From Theropithecus gelada (Eukaryota > Chordata > Mammalia > Primates > Cercopithecidae): DNA of 64,000 bases. A model generated the notes under the pieces. The model ran no database searches. It worked only from the letters and a program-made list of their open reading frames with translations, and was not told where the DNA came from. Made by a program: the position numbers and the translations under genes. Location of the stretch: the NCBI RefSeq assembly GCF_003255815.1, contig NC_037677.1, positions 108,196,326-108,260,325 of the forward strand. The letters run 5' to 3'. Of the stretch, positions 22,385 through 35,370 are shown piece after piece (position 1 is the first letter of the stretch; each line of letters begins with the position of its first letter).

Positions 22385-25300
22385 TAATATGGGGAACCCT
22401 ATCAAACATGTAATTAGAGGCTCAGAAAGAGAAAAGAGCAAGAAAGCAGCAGAAAAAATATTTGGAAATTAATGGTCAAATATTTCCTATCTTTGATAAT
22501 AAACACTGACTTATAGATGCAAGAGCTCTGTGAATCCACAACAGGATAAATACAAAGAAAACCACACCTAGGCAAATCAGACTCAAACAGCTGAAATTCA
22601 AAATTAAACAAAATATCTTGAAGGTGGACAAAGCACAGTACATACAGGGAAACTAACGATGATAGTTTCCATTGAAACTAAGGAGAAATATGAGAAAGTA
22701 TCCTTTATAAATGTAAAAATGAAAGCTGAAAAATTCATTACCATAAGACCTGAATTATAACAAAGGCTAAATGTTACTCTTCAGGCTGAAAGGATCTGAT
22801 ACCGGATGGAAACTTGGCTATGTGGGAAGGAAAAAAGAACACCGGAAGTGGCAAATAATTAGATAAATATATGACAGTTTTTTCCTCATATTGTTCTGAA
22901 AAGACATCTGACTTTTTTAAGGAAAACTTATAATGCTGTAATGTGATGCTCACAATATATTTATAAATAAAATATATAACAAAAATAGTACAAATGATGT
23001 GGGGTTGGGTAAGTATAATTACATTACTTTGCAGTGTGAAATGGGAATTGAGAAGAAGAAAATGAAAACTATCAGGTTCAAAGTCTGAAGAGGTACAATA
23101 TCTATTTCTAAATAACATTGGTGTACCAAGTTTGTGTATTTTTAACCCAAAAGTATTCAATAAAGATAATAATATAACAATAGGGGCTATTAAATGGTTC
23201 CTTAAAATATTTGATTAAGAAAAAAGGGCAGAAGAGAGCTAAAACATTGGACAATTACAAAATAAATAGCAAAGTTGTATACTTCAATAGAACCATATCA
23301 ATGTAATGTTAATGTACTAACCAAAGATTCTAGTTAAAATGCAGAGATTGGTAGGCTAAGTTGAAAAGCAGGTTTCAACTATATGCTATACATTAGGAAC
23401 ATATTTTAAATATAAATAAACAAAAAAATGTTGAAATACGAAGAACAAAAAAAGCCATACCTGGCCAAAAGCAAACATAAGGAAGTAAGTATGGCTATAT
23501 TACAATCTAAATATATAACCATAAAGACACTAAGTAGTGCAATAAAATGGATAAAGATGGACATTTCATAACAATAAAAGGTACAATTCGTGAGGAAGAC
23601 ATAATTTTTAAATATATATACAAGTAATAACAAAGCAGCAAAATTCACAAAGTTGGAAATCAATAGAAACATAAACCAATGCAACATTATAGTTGGAGAT
23701 TTTAACATTACTTCTCTTAGGAGTGTAGGTATACTTGATATAACTAGTAGGGTAAAAAATGTTGATAAAGGTATAAAAATAAATTTGAATAATACTGTAA
23801 ACCAGCTTGACTCCCTTGAGAGATTTACAGAACACGATACTCAACAACTGTAGAAAATGCATTATTTACAAATGCACATGCAATGTTCACAATTTTATTT
23901 GACAAAACAATAAGCCTCAGTGATTTTTAAAAGATAGAAATCTTATAAAATATGTTCTCTGATCACACAAGAATTAAATTAGTAATTTATAACAATACAG
24001 TATCTAGAAAAATCCTTAAATATTTGTAAATTAAACAATCCACTTCAAAATGACCCTGGTGAAGCAGTTGCAAGAGAAAGCAGAAAATAACTATAGTCAG
24101 CTGGGCGCGGTGGCTCATGCCTGTAATCCCAGCACTTTGCGAGGCCGAGGCAGGCAGATCATTTGAGGTCAGGAATTCAAGAACAGCTTGGCCAACATGG
24201 TTAAACCCTGTCTCTACTGAAAAAAAGAAAGAAAAAAAAAAAAACTACAAAAATTAGCCGGGTGTGGTGGGTGGTGGCAGGCGCCTATAACCCCAGCTAC
24301 TCAGGAGGCTGAGGCAGGATAATTGCTTGAATCCGAGAGCTGGAGGCTACAGTGAGCCAAGATCACACCACTGCACTCCAGTCTGGGCAACACAGCAAGA
24401 CTCCGTCTCAAAAAACAAACAAACAAACAAAAACTATAGTCAATAATAACTTAATTGTGTATTTTAAAATAGCTTAGAGTGTAACTGGATTATTTGTAAG
24501 TCAAATGATAAGTGCTTCAGGGGATGGATTTAGAAAAGGGAAGAAAACATTTTAAATTGAATAATAATGAAAATATATCCAAAGGTCAAAATCAACTTGA
24601 TTTAGGTCATCTGTGAAAAATTTACAGCTAACACCTACAAAAATGGTAAAATATTGAATGTTTTCTCTTTAAGTTTAGAAATAAGGCAAGGATGTTCACT
24701 TCTATCCAACATTGTACTAGAGATCTTAGCCAGTTGAATAGTCAAGGAAAAAAATGCAAAAGAGTAGAAAGAAAGAAAATTGCCTTTTTGGAATACAATA
24801 TAAATGTCTATTTAGAAAAGTCCTACAGAATCTTACAAAATAGTATGTGAATGAATGAGTGAATGTAGTAAAATCACAGGATTCAAGGTCAAAATACAAA
24901 AATCAACTTCATTTCTATATATATTGATAATAAATACTTAGAAAATAAATTTTAAAAATTATATTTACAATGCCATAAAATCCAATTATGTACAAAAACT
25001 CCACATTCAAAAACTGCAAAACATTGTTGGGAGAAATTAAAGAAGATTTAAATAATGAAGAATTATATCATATTCATGCATTGGATGTTACAATACTGTT
25101 TGTTAAGTGTCAGTTCTTCACAAATTGATGTATAGATTCAACAAAATCACATTCATAATTCTATAGTCTCTTTAAAAAAATCAACAAGCTGATTCTAAAA
25201 ATTCTTTGGCAACATACAACAGATCTAGAGTGGCCAAAATGATTTTGAGAAAAAAAAGAGTTGGAGTTCGTACATTTCCTGATGTTAAGACTGTGTACCG

Positions 25301-25885
25301 TAGATACACATCTACAGAAATCAAGGCAGTGTGATTCTGGTAAATATACACATTTAGATGAGTGGAACATAATGGAGATTCCAGAAATATACCACACATA
25401 TGGTCAATTGATTTTCAACAAAGGCACTAACATAATTCTATATAGAAATAAAAATGTTTTATTCCTATCGGGGGAAAAATAAATTTTAACCACTCCCTCA
25501 CACTTTATAAAGCAAAGATAATTCAAAATAGAACATGAATGCAAATATAAAAAAACTAAACAAAATAGATGAAGTTAAAAAAATCATGATGAATCAAGAA
25601 AGATACAGGAGAGTACACATATTACTTTATATAAAGTGAATAAAAGGCAAAATAATGGGCAAAACAGTGGTGATGTAACTCAGAACAGGAGTTTCCTATG
25701 GGAGTGGACATGGCTGGAGAGGAACCCCAAGGAACTTTCTGAAATAATGGTAATGTTTTATATCCTAATTGTGATGGTAGTTGCATAGATTTACATATTG
25801 GTCAAAGCTCACTGAATTGCATATTTCAAATGTGGGCTTTTTAGTGTTTGTAAATTATACCTTAATAAAGTTGATTTTTAAAAAG
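22385..25885 (+). mobile_element. old L1M LINE, ORF1 C-terminus to 3' end
   Basis: A continuous decayed sense L1: ORF1 3' part (aaaaaatatttggaaat, cactgacttatagatgcaag, ctgataccggatggaaactt), the ORF2 endonuclease region at 23290-24050 (gcagagattggtaggc, acattatagttggagatttt, ctctgatcacac), then the RT part with aggcaaggatgttcacttct, and a 3' UTR ending ttataccttaataaagttg. No frame survives. An AluSx interrupts it at 24100-24431. Confidence 0.85.
24100..24431 (+). mobile_element. AluSx-like SINE, full length
   Basis: Complete dimer with a lengthened A-rich middle (gaaaaaaagaaagaaaaaa) and a (CAAA)n-style tail. The 11-bp direct repeat aactatagtca at 24089-24099 and 24432-24442 flanks it, proving insertion into the L1M. 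Confidence 0.95.
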
Positions 25886-25907
25886 CTGATTTAGAAAGTT
25901 CCCTGTT

Positions 25908-26173
25908 AGGCTGGGTGTGGTGGCTCACGCTTGTGATCCCAGCAGTTTGGGAGGCCAAGGCGGGCGGATCACCTGAGGTCAGGAGTTCGAGACCAGCCTG
26001 GCCAATACGGAGAACCCTGTCTCTAAAAATACAAAAGTAGGCAGGTGTGGTGGAGCATGCCTGTAATCCCAGCTACTTTGGAGGCTGAGGCAGGAGAATC
26101 GCTTGAACCTGGGAGGCGGAGGTTGCAGTGAGCCAAGATCATACCATTGCGAAACTCTGTCTCAAAAAAGGAA
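25908..26173 (+). mobile_element. AluS SINE with small 3' deletion
   Basis: Flanked by the 15-bp direct repeat agaaagttccctgtt (25893-25907 and 26174-26188). The right monomer jumps from gatcataccattgcg to aaactctgtctc, so about 30 nt around the usual ctccagcctgggcgac stretch are missing. Confidence 0.95.
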
Positions 26174-26188
26174 AGAAAGTTCCCTGTT

Positions 26189-27689
26189 GAAGAAAGTATA
26201 TCTTCCTTCCACAGATTTTTTTCCTTTTTTTTTTTTTGAGGCTTCTAAGTCCATCCTGCATTGACACCAGAATTTATAAGAGCAATGAGCTTAATTCTGT
26301 ATTTGGTATAGTTTCCTGACACACTGTCAATGACTATTTAACAAGACAGCTAGAGAGATATTTCATTTTATAATGGCTTCTTTTAGTATTATTTTCTTTT
26401 ATAATGTTAGAAAAACAGAACATGATAAAGAAACCAGTGGCATTGGGTTTATTTGCTATAAATTATTGATAAGCATTTACATTGTTAAGCTGTGAAATGG
26501 AGTTCAATATTTTTTATTAGATGTTTTCCATAGCTCCATTTTGGTGAAAATATAAAGGAGAGAGAAATATGGTTTAGAAAGCCCAATAAAAATGTAATCA
26601 CAGTGTATAGTTGCCCCTATAACAGCTGGCCATCCTAAGCTGGGTTGAGATCCCAAGAAGCTGTGGAAGCAAAATGCATTCCAATTGGTGAAGTGATGTA
26701 TAACAGTGAGAAGATAGGTTGGGGGCTGCTTGAGGGAATTATTGAATCCTGATAATGCCAATATCACCCCCTTTCTTCGCTGACTTTAACTTTACCACTT
26801 ACATATGGTTTACAAATGATTAAAATTAAGTTGGATATGGGATCATGGTGGCTGGAATTGTACTGTGTTCAGTCGCTGGCTGTTTGCACCTGAATGTCAA
26901 TTCAATTCCCTCTAAGGCTTAGGGAGAAGTGGATTTAGTCACAAACTCATCATCTTGGATGCAGACAATGGCAAATGACAGTAACAAATAACCAATAAAA
27001 GTTCAGTTCAAAAGGTTTCCATTAGGAGAAGAATTGGGAGGAAAAGCATGGGTTGTTTTTCGTTTATTTGAACTGTGCCCAGGTCTCTAAGTACAAGGTA
27101 ACACAGAGTTCCATCATTGTAAATGACTGATGGTGGCTGAATCTTCAAAAACCACATATTCAGGTTGGCTTCAGTAAGGGGGAAGGTCAGGTGATTATCT
27201 TGGAAATTATTTGGCTCATCTCAAACTCTGAAGCCTGAAAAGCAGGCCTGGATTGCTTTAGGAGAGTGGCTTGCAGCTAAGATTTTTCTGGCAAGCAGAA
27301 ATGTAGTTTTGACTAAACTGTTCAGATGAAGGAAGATGGAAGCTTTCAGAGTTTGTAATGAATAATTCTTCAAAGGCACATGCTTGCCCCTCAGTGGGGC
27401 AGGAACAGTTTCATAGCTGTTTCTTGGTTCATTCTGAGTGGGATCAGGGTTGGATGTGTGGGCATGGGAAATGGGGTGGGGATGTGACCTGGGCTTTGTC
27501 GTGGAGCTCATTTCTCTGCAGTAATGTGTTTTGGATTAGATTCCTAGGAATATATTATGATTCTCAGAATACATGTGTTCTGAAAGAAAGGACGGTGAAT
27601 AAATATGAGAAATGTAACATATGCTTCTTCCTTTTGGCATCTCATAAAATAAATTGGCACCACAACACTCTTTCAGAAATCCTGCTGTA
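26189..27689. other. unassigned sequence
   Basis: AT-rich, no repeat named, no credible exon. Confidence 0.4.
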
Positions 27690-27954
27690 AAGAAATCTGT
27701 TCCCTTACCTCTTGCCACTATCCTTGAAGCCCTTGATATCTGCGATGATCTTTCATTTAACTCCCGGACTTCTTATTTACTTGACCTCCTCATAGCTAGT
27801 GATCTTTCTCTACCCCATCTCCTTTTTCCCATGTTTGAACTTTTGATCTCTCGATGTCAAGCATGTCACTATCTGACCACCACCTGTGACTTTTCCAGCT
27901 CGTCTACCTCATAATATGAGCTCCAAAAATTACAAATGAGGCTTTAGGGGGTAA

Positions 27955-28185
27955 ATGCGGGCTTTGGCCCTGGACTACCAGGCTTCAAATCCCAGCATTA
28001 AACAGCTATGGGACTGTGCACAAGTTCCTTAACTTCTGTGCTTTCGGTTCATTTCCCTTTAAGAGGCAAATAATAACAATAATGAGAACTATCTCTTAGG
28101 GTTGCTATAACAATTTGATAATATATATATAATGTTCCAAACAGTGCTAAGCACATGGCATTTGCTCAGTGAATGTGGAGGCCTC
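27955..28185 (+). repeat. MIR SINE
   Basis: gcgggctttggccctggactaccaggcttcaaatcccagc, ctatgggactgtgcacaagttccttaacttctgtgc, aggcaaataataacaat, gggttgctataac and gtgctaagcacatggcatttgctcagtgaatg follow the MIR consensus almost end to end. Confidence 0.8.
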
Positions 28186-28320
28186 ATCGAGCTCTCCAAC
28201 CCCTTTAGTTAACTTCTCACTCTCCATTACCTCCCTCCTTCATGTCCTTACTTTCCTCCTTGACTGGCGTAAATTCCATCATATGTTCCTTCCAGGCATC
28301 TTAGCTCCCGCATTCTATTC

Positions 28321-28331
28321 CATATCTATAT

Positions 28332-28362
<31 letters not shown>

Positions 28363-28445
28363 CACACACACACAGATACACACACACACACATATACACA
28401 CATACATATATACATACATACGTGTGTGTGTGTGTGTGTGTGTGT
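28321..28445. repeat. compound (CA)/(TA)/(TG) microsatellite
   Basis: Alternating CA, TATA and CATA blocks change to (TG)n at about 28421, so the CA and TG arms could fold back on each other. The 92-aa frame through it encodes Thr-His and Val-Cys runs and is not a gene. Confidence 0.97.
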
Positions 28446-29069
28446 AGCAAAGCACCCAACTAATTAGAGACAATTACTGATTTCTTTATGCCTTCACCTG
28501 AGCAAATGGATGCTGCTGGGGAGAACCACCAAGAGTCCTGACTTCTCAATTGCAATTCCTCACCCAGCATCTCTAATGGAGCCTTAATACCACTTGGAAA
28601 TCCAACAACACTTTCCCACTTTTCAACAAATGATCTACTTCACACATCATTCTTCCTCTTCCCATTTTCCATGCCACTGTGGACTATTCTTCAGCTGAGG
28701 ATCTTTTCTCATGGGTCATTGAGAAAGCATAATTGACCTGGAGGAACTCCATGATTTTATCCACTACCAAATCCACCTCTGTGGGTTTGGATTACCTGCC
28801 TCTGTGCTCATCTCTCTTTACTGTTCCCAAAGATCACAGGCCAGCATGTGCACTTGGGCTTCATCAGGTCCCCTCTGGGTCCCCTAGGAACCTGGAGACA
28901 TACCTATTTTCCATCTTTCCTGTATCATCAATTTCTTCCTCTCTCAGATCATTGTCATCATGGAAATGATCTAGTGTTTCTTCTTTAACAACAATTTAAA
29001 AGCTTTCTTTGACCTGCATTCCCCTCTAGCTGCTGTCCTATTTCTCTGCTCCCCTTCACTGTACGCCTG

Positions 29070-29480
29070 TTTTGTAACTTCTATAATGAAAAAATTTCAA
29101 ACACACGCAAACACAGAATTGTATAATGATCCCCCATATACTCATCATATGGACCATGTTAACTTTAGGTCGTATTTTCTTCATTGCTTTTTCAGTTTTT
29201 GCTGTAGCATTTTAAACTAAATATCAGATCTAATGACATTTTACTCCTATTTCAGTTTCTTTCTTAAAAATAAGTGCATTTTCTTGCATAATCATAACAT
29301 TATCATATCTAATACAATTAACAAACATTCCTTAATATCCTCTAATATCCAACTTAGCTTCACATTTCCTCAATTATCCTCAAAATGTCTTCTTCTTTTG
29401 GTAGTTGAACAACAAGCCAAATAAGGTTCATACGTTGCATTTCATCATCTCTTAAATCTCTTTTAATCTAGAACATACTT
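29070..29480. repeat. ancient interspersed repeat, family uncertain
   Basis: aaatttcaaacacacgcaaac, tgatcccccatatactcatc, ttaacaaacattccttaatatc and cctcaattatcctcaaaatgtcttc match a pattern I know from old L1ME-type insertions. It interrupts the L2 text. Confidence 0.45.
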
Positions 29481-30082
29481 TTTTCTATGCCATGGACTTG
29501 TTAAAGATATACTTAAGTTGTTTGCTTGTAAAATGCCCCACACAGTGTAATTTCTAGCAGAGCTCCACTCCCTCATCTGCTCTTCTCCCTTGGCTGGGTT
29601 TCCTGCTCCCACACCCCATAAGGAAAACTCTGCCATTTCTGCATTAACACAGCCAGCAGGCATGTCTATTTTCTTGCTTGACTTCATCTCTCAGCCATCA
29701 TTTGACAAGTCATGACTCTGCTTCTTGAAACCCTCTCTTCTCTTGATTTCTGAGATCTATGCTCTCCTACATTTCCTCCCACCTCAAAGGTAGCTCCTTT
29801 GTAGTCCTTTTCTGCCCTTTCTTACCATGACTCACCCCTACATAGTGGCCTGCCTGAGGGCTTCATCCTAGGCCTTCCCTTTTCTCTCTGGCCTCTCTGC
29901 TGAGTGCATCTCATCCAGGCCCATTACTTTAAATACCACCTATCCATAGTTAACTCACAAATGCAGGTCTCTAGCCCAGATTTCTTCCAAAATTCACAAG
30001 TAAAATTTCCAATCTCTTACCTGAATTTCTGTTTAAATATAGAATGGGCATATCAATTTTAACTTACCAAAAGTAAACACAG

Positions 30083-30395
30083 GCTGGGCACGGTGGCTCA
30101 TGCCTATAAGCCCAACACTTTGGGAGGCCGAGGCAGGCAGATCACTTGAGCTCACAAGTTGGAGACCAGTCTGGACAACAAGGTGAAAACCCGTCTCTAC
30201 AAAAATATAAAACTTAACTGGGTGTGATGGTGCAAGCCTGTAGTCCCAGCTACTCAGGAGGCTGAGGTGGGAGAATTGCTTAAACCCAGGGGGGCAGAGG
30301 TTGCAGTGAGCCAAGATTGTGCCACTGCACTCTGGCCTGGGCAACAGAGCAAGACTCTGTCTCAAGAAAAAACAAAACCAAACCAAACACAACAC
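30083..30395 (+). mobile_element. Alu SINE, old (AluJ/S)
   Basis: Full dimer beginning ggctgggcacggtggctcat, with ctctacaaaaatataaaa in the centre, a typical older-Alu feature, and an A-rich tail with C interruptions. Confidence 0.93.
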
Positions 30396-31097
30396 GTTCC
30401 AATGTGCTCTCCTCATACATTCTCCCTTTACCCAAATCTTTTAAATTTTATAAATGGTACCACAAAACACCTAGTTTCTTAAGCCAAAAATGTAGAAATA
30501 ATTTTTGTTTCCTCTTTTCTCCAACTTTTAATTTTTTAGCAAAATGTATTGACTCTGTCTCCAAGACATACCCCAACCCTATACCCTATCTTTCATATCT
30601 CCACAGGTACCACCCCAGCCCAAGGCACCATCATCCATCTTTAGATTCTGCACCCCAACTGGTCTTCCTGGTTCTACATTCGCCCCTATTCACTTCATTT
30701 TCCCCACAGCAGCCAGGGTGATCATTTTGAGAATGTAAATGAGAATGTGTTACTTCCCTGCTTAAAACACCCCATGACTCCTCCACCAAACCCATCATAA
30801 ATCCATATTTCTTCCTCTGACCACCTCTGTGTCCTGATGTCCTATCCTTCTCCTTGCATTTCTCCCTAGTCACAGTGAGCAGGAACCAGAATGTTGCCGA
30901 TGAAGAACATTAGCCTCGCTGACAAGGCTGATGAGAACCTTATAAGCCCATTACAACACCTCAGCCAAGTCATTTCTGACAACGCTCCTTAAACTGACAG
31001 ACATGCCTATCCAGGCAGAGGCGCAGATGGTGACCTTCAGGCCTTCCCAGTAGCATGTTTTTTCCTGCATTGCTATCCTCTCTTAAAAATGTTACCT

Positions 31098-31379
31098 TGG
31101 CCGGGCGAGGAGCTCACGCCTGTAATCCCAGCACTATGGGAGGCTGAGGTGGGCAGATCACAAGGTAGGAGATCGAGACCATCCTGGCTAACACGGTGAA
31201 ACCCCATCTCTACTAAAAATACAAAAAAATTAGCCTGGTGTGGTGGCAGGCGCCTGTAGTCCCAGCTACTTGGGAGACTGAGGCAGGAGAATGGCATGAA
31301 CCCAGGAGGCAGAGCTTGCAGTGAACCAAGATTTCACCACTGCACCCCGAGCCTGGCCAACAGAGTGAAACTCCTCCTC

Positions 31380-31407
<28 letters not shown>
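31098..31407 (+). mobile_element. AluY-like SINE
   Basis: ggccgggcgaggagctcacg, gagatcgagaccatcctgg and gcagagcttgcagtgaacc mark an AluY-type dimer with a pure A-tail of about 28. A short repeat gttacct occurs on both sides. Confidence 0.93.
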
Positions 31408-31410
<3 letters not shown>

Positions 31411-31680
31411 ACCTCACACATTAACAAAAAACAATGTTCTCACTGTTCTCTCTTGGCACCCAGTTCTGTTCTTCTTTACCGAACTTTCCAGAGTTTATAA
31501 TTACGTAGTCAATGCATGTGTTTCTGTGTGCATATGTGCATTGCCTGTCTTTTCCATTAGTCTGTAAGCTCTAGGAGGAAAGGCTTCACGTTACTTTTGA
31601 AGGCCTCTGTATATGTAGTATGTAGCACAGTACCTGATAAATAAATATTTGCTGAATGAATAAATGCATAAATGTAGTCC

Positions 31681-32034
31681 TGGGTGACTCAATTAGTATC
31701 TTCGCTCTCACTGGGAATCTTGCTTGCACTTGTGCATTCAGTAGAAGGAGATGAAGACAAAGGGATGCTATGTGTGAGTGACATAGGAGGGTCAGTGAAG
31801 ATCATTCTGGAGGAGAATTTGAGAAAACCCCTGCTCCTCTGCTTTCCCTAAGAACAAAATAAGATGTTCCACAAGAGACTGGGATGGTCTCTAATTCCTA
31901 ACGGTCATAAATGGCTAATTGCCAAGAGTTTGTTTTTTCTGTTGTTTAAACAGACCTCAGGTGCACACAATTAAATTAATTAGAATCTGTGACTCATGAC
32001 ACACTTTCATCATTGGCTAATGTCTGGCCTACTT
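31681..32034. other. unassigned sequence
   Basis: No repeat or gene recognised. Confidence 0.4.
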
Positions 32035-32500
32035 TTTATTATTTAGTTGATTTAAAAAATTTTAATAAGCATGCACAAATCTACCACCAAAAACAAAAGC
32101 TAGAATCTTTCAATAACCTACATCTAACCATATGATATTTCCTAGCAGCACATCTCCTGCTTTCTTCAATCCAAATTTTGTGTACATCATTCTTTTCCCT
32201 TCCTTTTTATATTGTTCTATTAAATATTCATGCATGCCTAAACACATATCTTTTATTTAGAATGTTTTTAAGTTTAAATAATGTCATGCTGTATGTAATC
32301 CTTTGAGAGTTATTTTTTGTTGATATTATATTCCTATGATTCATTCAGACCACTGCATGCAACTGTAACTCAATTATTTTCACTTCTGTATTATACATTT
32401 CATTGTGTGACTATAGGCCACTTATTCAGGCACTCTCCCATGGATGAGCATTTGGGCCAATATTACCCTCACACAGCTACCATTTTGAGGTTGTCCTTTA
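32035..32500 (-). repeat. old L1M/HAL1-type fragment (antisense)
   Basis: ttctattaaatattcatgc, tttttatttagaatg and ttcaggcactctcccatggatgagcatttgggcc resemble decayed antisense L1 ORF2 3' sequence (compare actgatggacatttgggttg in the large L1 at 13090). Confidence 0.5.
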
Positions 32501-32529
32501 CCTCTGGAATTCAGCTAAACCAATGTCTT

Positions 32530-33120
32530 GTGTGTGTTCATGTAGTGAGAAATGTACTAGGAATATGGGAGATGTCAAGATGAGTCAGATATGTGTCTGT
32601 CCTTGGCAGGTTCACTGTCTGGAGACAGTGACACAGATGGAACCATACCCACAGAGGGCAGAATTTGCTAAATGCTGCAAATGTGCCATGTAGTGGGGTA
32701 GAACAGGGGAGGACAGGAGAGACTCCACATACATTTCTAAGAGGTGTGAATGTTATGATGTAGGCATGCCACTTTGATAACCTTTGAGTATTCAAAAATT
32801 GGAGGAGCATTGAAGACAGAAAATATTTTGAGTGGGGAGAATATGAGAAGTTCAAGGGTAGGAGAAGATACAGAGAATATGGAAGATAGCGATATCTTGA
32901 AGTAGATGAAGCCTGAGTTACCTGACAGAGAAGGGGCACATTTTTTGAAAAGTTCAAAAAGGAGGAAGGGAGGTAGAATCCTGGCTCTGGAAGCTTTGAA
33001 GGCTGGGAGGAGAGATTAAGCGTTTATTCCATCTGCACTCGAAAGTCACTGGAGAAGACAGTGTCAACAATTTTGGTGGCTCTGAGGGTGAGCAGGTGGG
33101 TTCTGATGGGCTTGGGTCCT
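32530..33120 (-). repeat. L2 LINE-like fragment (antisense)
   Basis: Repeated purine-rich phrases (gacacagatggaaccat, ggaggacaggagagactcc, gagaaggggcac) suggest a decayed antisense L2. The call is weaker than for the other L2 copies. Confidence 0.4.
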
Positions 33121-34369
33121 CTTTTGGACCTTTTGCAGGCACACTGAGAAGGGTGTATCTGCTAGTCTGGAAGATCCTACAGACACCCTTTTGCCTTCAG
33201 TTTATTCACCCAACATCTTCCTTGATATTCTCTACAGAACTTGCGGGCCTGTCTCTTACAGTTAAGAGGTCAGAGACACTGTCTCTGAAGACAATCTTTG
33301 AAGATGGAGACACTGATTTTTGAATGTTCTATGTTGGGTCTAACACAAAGTCTTTGCTCTAAAAATATTGCCTGTCTTAGCACTTTTCTTATGATTTTTT
33401 TCTTTCTAAAAAGAAGTGCTAAGGCGGAAGGAGAATTTTTTGGTTATTTTAAAGATTTCTCTTCAGGAAGAAGATGACTTCCGCATGTATGTCACATTTT
33501 GATGAACAAAGAAAAATAACTAAGAGGACATAATAATAAATAAATAATAAAAATAATAAGAGGTTTAACCTCTTGTCACTTGCTTGACAAACAAATACAT
33601 GCACACTCACATTGAACTACCCACTGGGGTCAGAAGAGGAGATGCTGCCAAATTGTTTTATTTCAGAGACATTCGTTTATCATGAGAGGAGAAAGATGTA
33701 ATCCCTTTTCTCTAAGTGGCTCTTTACATAAATCACTTGGAATCATTTTGAAACAAACTATACCCTGTTTGTTCTATTATGGGGTTAGATGCTCTTCACT
33801 TTCAGAAGAAATCCCTTCTTGGTTTTTAACTGCAAAATTCCTCAGATTAAACCTCTGTTAACAACTGGGAAGCCAACTCCCATGACTAAGCCTGCGTAGT
33901 AGAAACTCTCTGCCCTAATTACATAGATTTGAACTCTAATGTGTTTGCTTCTGCTTTGGGATATGAGCAAGTGTCTTTCCGAAGAGGTGGAATAGGAGGG
34001 GAAGAAATACTCAAAGGCTCAAATAAGTGACTGAACCGGAAAAACTGTATGGAAATTAGGTCATTAAGTCACAGTGACACCGCAGTGGCCCAGAAGCAGC
34101 AAATTAATACTCAGAGGTGAGCTGGGCTAAAAGCTATAGTGTGAGTTGTTCTGAAGAAGAGAAATCGAGTAGTGTTCAGGGCTCCAGAAAGAGGCAGACT
34201 CCACAGAGCTCCAAACCCTCCTGTGGGCAGGCGCAGGGCCTGCCACATTTCTCAAAGGCCTTTGCTGGATATTGACTGGTTCCTTTGGCTTAAATCAGGG
34301 GAGCATTTCAAGGTAAAAGGCTATGCAATGTCCAAAAGAATGAAAAGAACGGAAGAACTTACCAGTTAA
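33121..34369. other. mostly unassigned sequence
   Basis: Contains a weak terminal-exon-like segment at 33238-33323 (see findings) and an AATAAA-rich stretch at 33531-33558. No repeat could be named. Confidence 0.4.
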
Positions 34370-34545
34370 AAGCACAGGATTCGAAGACACTTATATCTGG
34401 GTTTGCTGTTGACTGTGGATGACCCTGGGCATTTTGTATAAGCTCTCCATACCCCAGTCTCCTCTTCTCCAAGAGAGGGATAAGCAGTCTACCTCATATT
34501 TCTTAATGCTTATCAAGTGACAGTTTATTTATTATTATTCTCTCT
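34370..34545 (+). repeat. MIR SINE fragment
   Basis: ttaaaagcacaggattcgaag, gatgaccctgggcattttg, ctctccataccccagtctcc and gagggataagcagtctacctcat follow sense MIR. Confidence 0.7.
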
Positions 34546-35265
34546 CCTGTAAATGTAAGTTCTGCAAAGATGGGGACCTGGGGGTATTTTATGCACCGCT
34601 GCATTACCAGAGCCCAGGACAGCTGAATTCTGAACACAGTTATTTAGAATGAATAACTGAATGTATCAATAGATTTGCTCTGTGAATTCAATGAGCCCTG
34701 TTTTGATACAGTGTCTAGTAAATTGTCTGGCACATACTAATTTGTGTGATAAGTGGTGGCCTAACCTTTTCCCGCTACTTATCTCTCTCCATTTCTAGAA
34801 AGAGGCACAGATCCCTGGTTAAATACTAGAGGAGAAGATCTCTGTTTGCACTGTTTAATGATGACTGTGATTTCTCTGATGAAAAGGGCAGGGACCCAGC
34901 ATTTTCTGGCACCATCTAGGAAGATGTATTATCCCATTTATCTTGAATCTCATTCACTCCCAGCCTGGAAATCTTTTTCTTAGCCACACACTCTGCTCAG
35001 TCCTGCCTCTCACTTTAGTGGTTACTCTGGGCTCTTCCAACAGTGGCTTGTCTTCTCTCTCCCCTTCTGAGTCCTAACCTTTGGCAGGGTCCATCTCAAG
35101 CACCTGCTCCTCTGTGGGGTCCTCCCTTCCCTCTCCTCCCTCAGTCAGCTTCTCCTGAGTATTAGTTCTTTTGGACACAAGTTCACATAGAACATGCCCT
35201 ATATGGGCCTTTCGGAGCAGAGTGACACAGGCCATGAGTACGAGGCTTGATCTACTTCAAATAGA
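34546..35265. other. unassigned sequence
   Basis: No repeat or gene recognised. The 35090-35160 stretch is pyrimidine-rich. Confidence 0.4.
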
Positions 35266-35370
35266 GACTCCTCCATTGGCCAACACTTGTTGAATTCCTA
35301 CCTAACACTCAGTTCAGTGTGAGGTGCTGGAATGGAGATTAACAAGGTGTTAGGGGCATCTTTAAGAAAA
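35266..35370 (-). repeat. L2 3'-end fragment (antisense)
   Basis: caacacttgttgaattcctacctaacactcagttcagtgtgaggtgctggaatggagattaacaagg follows the antisense of the L2 tail. Confidence 0.55.

Larger units (their letters stand above)
27690..31680 (+). repeat. long sense L2 LINE, interrupted
   Basis: Sense L2 text follows its consensus order across about 4 kb: the endonuclease end (tatctgaccaccacctgtgacttttccagctc at 27870-27900), pre-RT text (ccaaatccacctctg near 28770, tttctctgctccccttcactg near 29045), the RT core (gagggcttcatcctaggcc near 29860, gcccattactttaaataccacc), C-terminal text (cagcagccagggtgatcattttg near 30710, cccatgactcctcc) and the L2 3' end (tctgtaagctctaggaggaaagg, gataaataaatatttgctgaatgaa near 31640). 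It is interrupted by a MIR, a microsatellite, an older repeat and two Alus. Confidence 0.75.
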
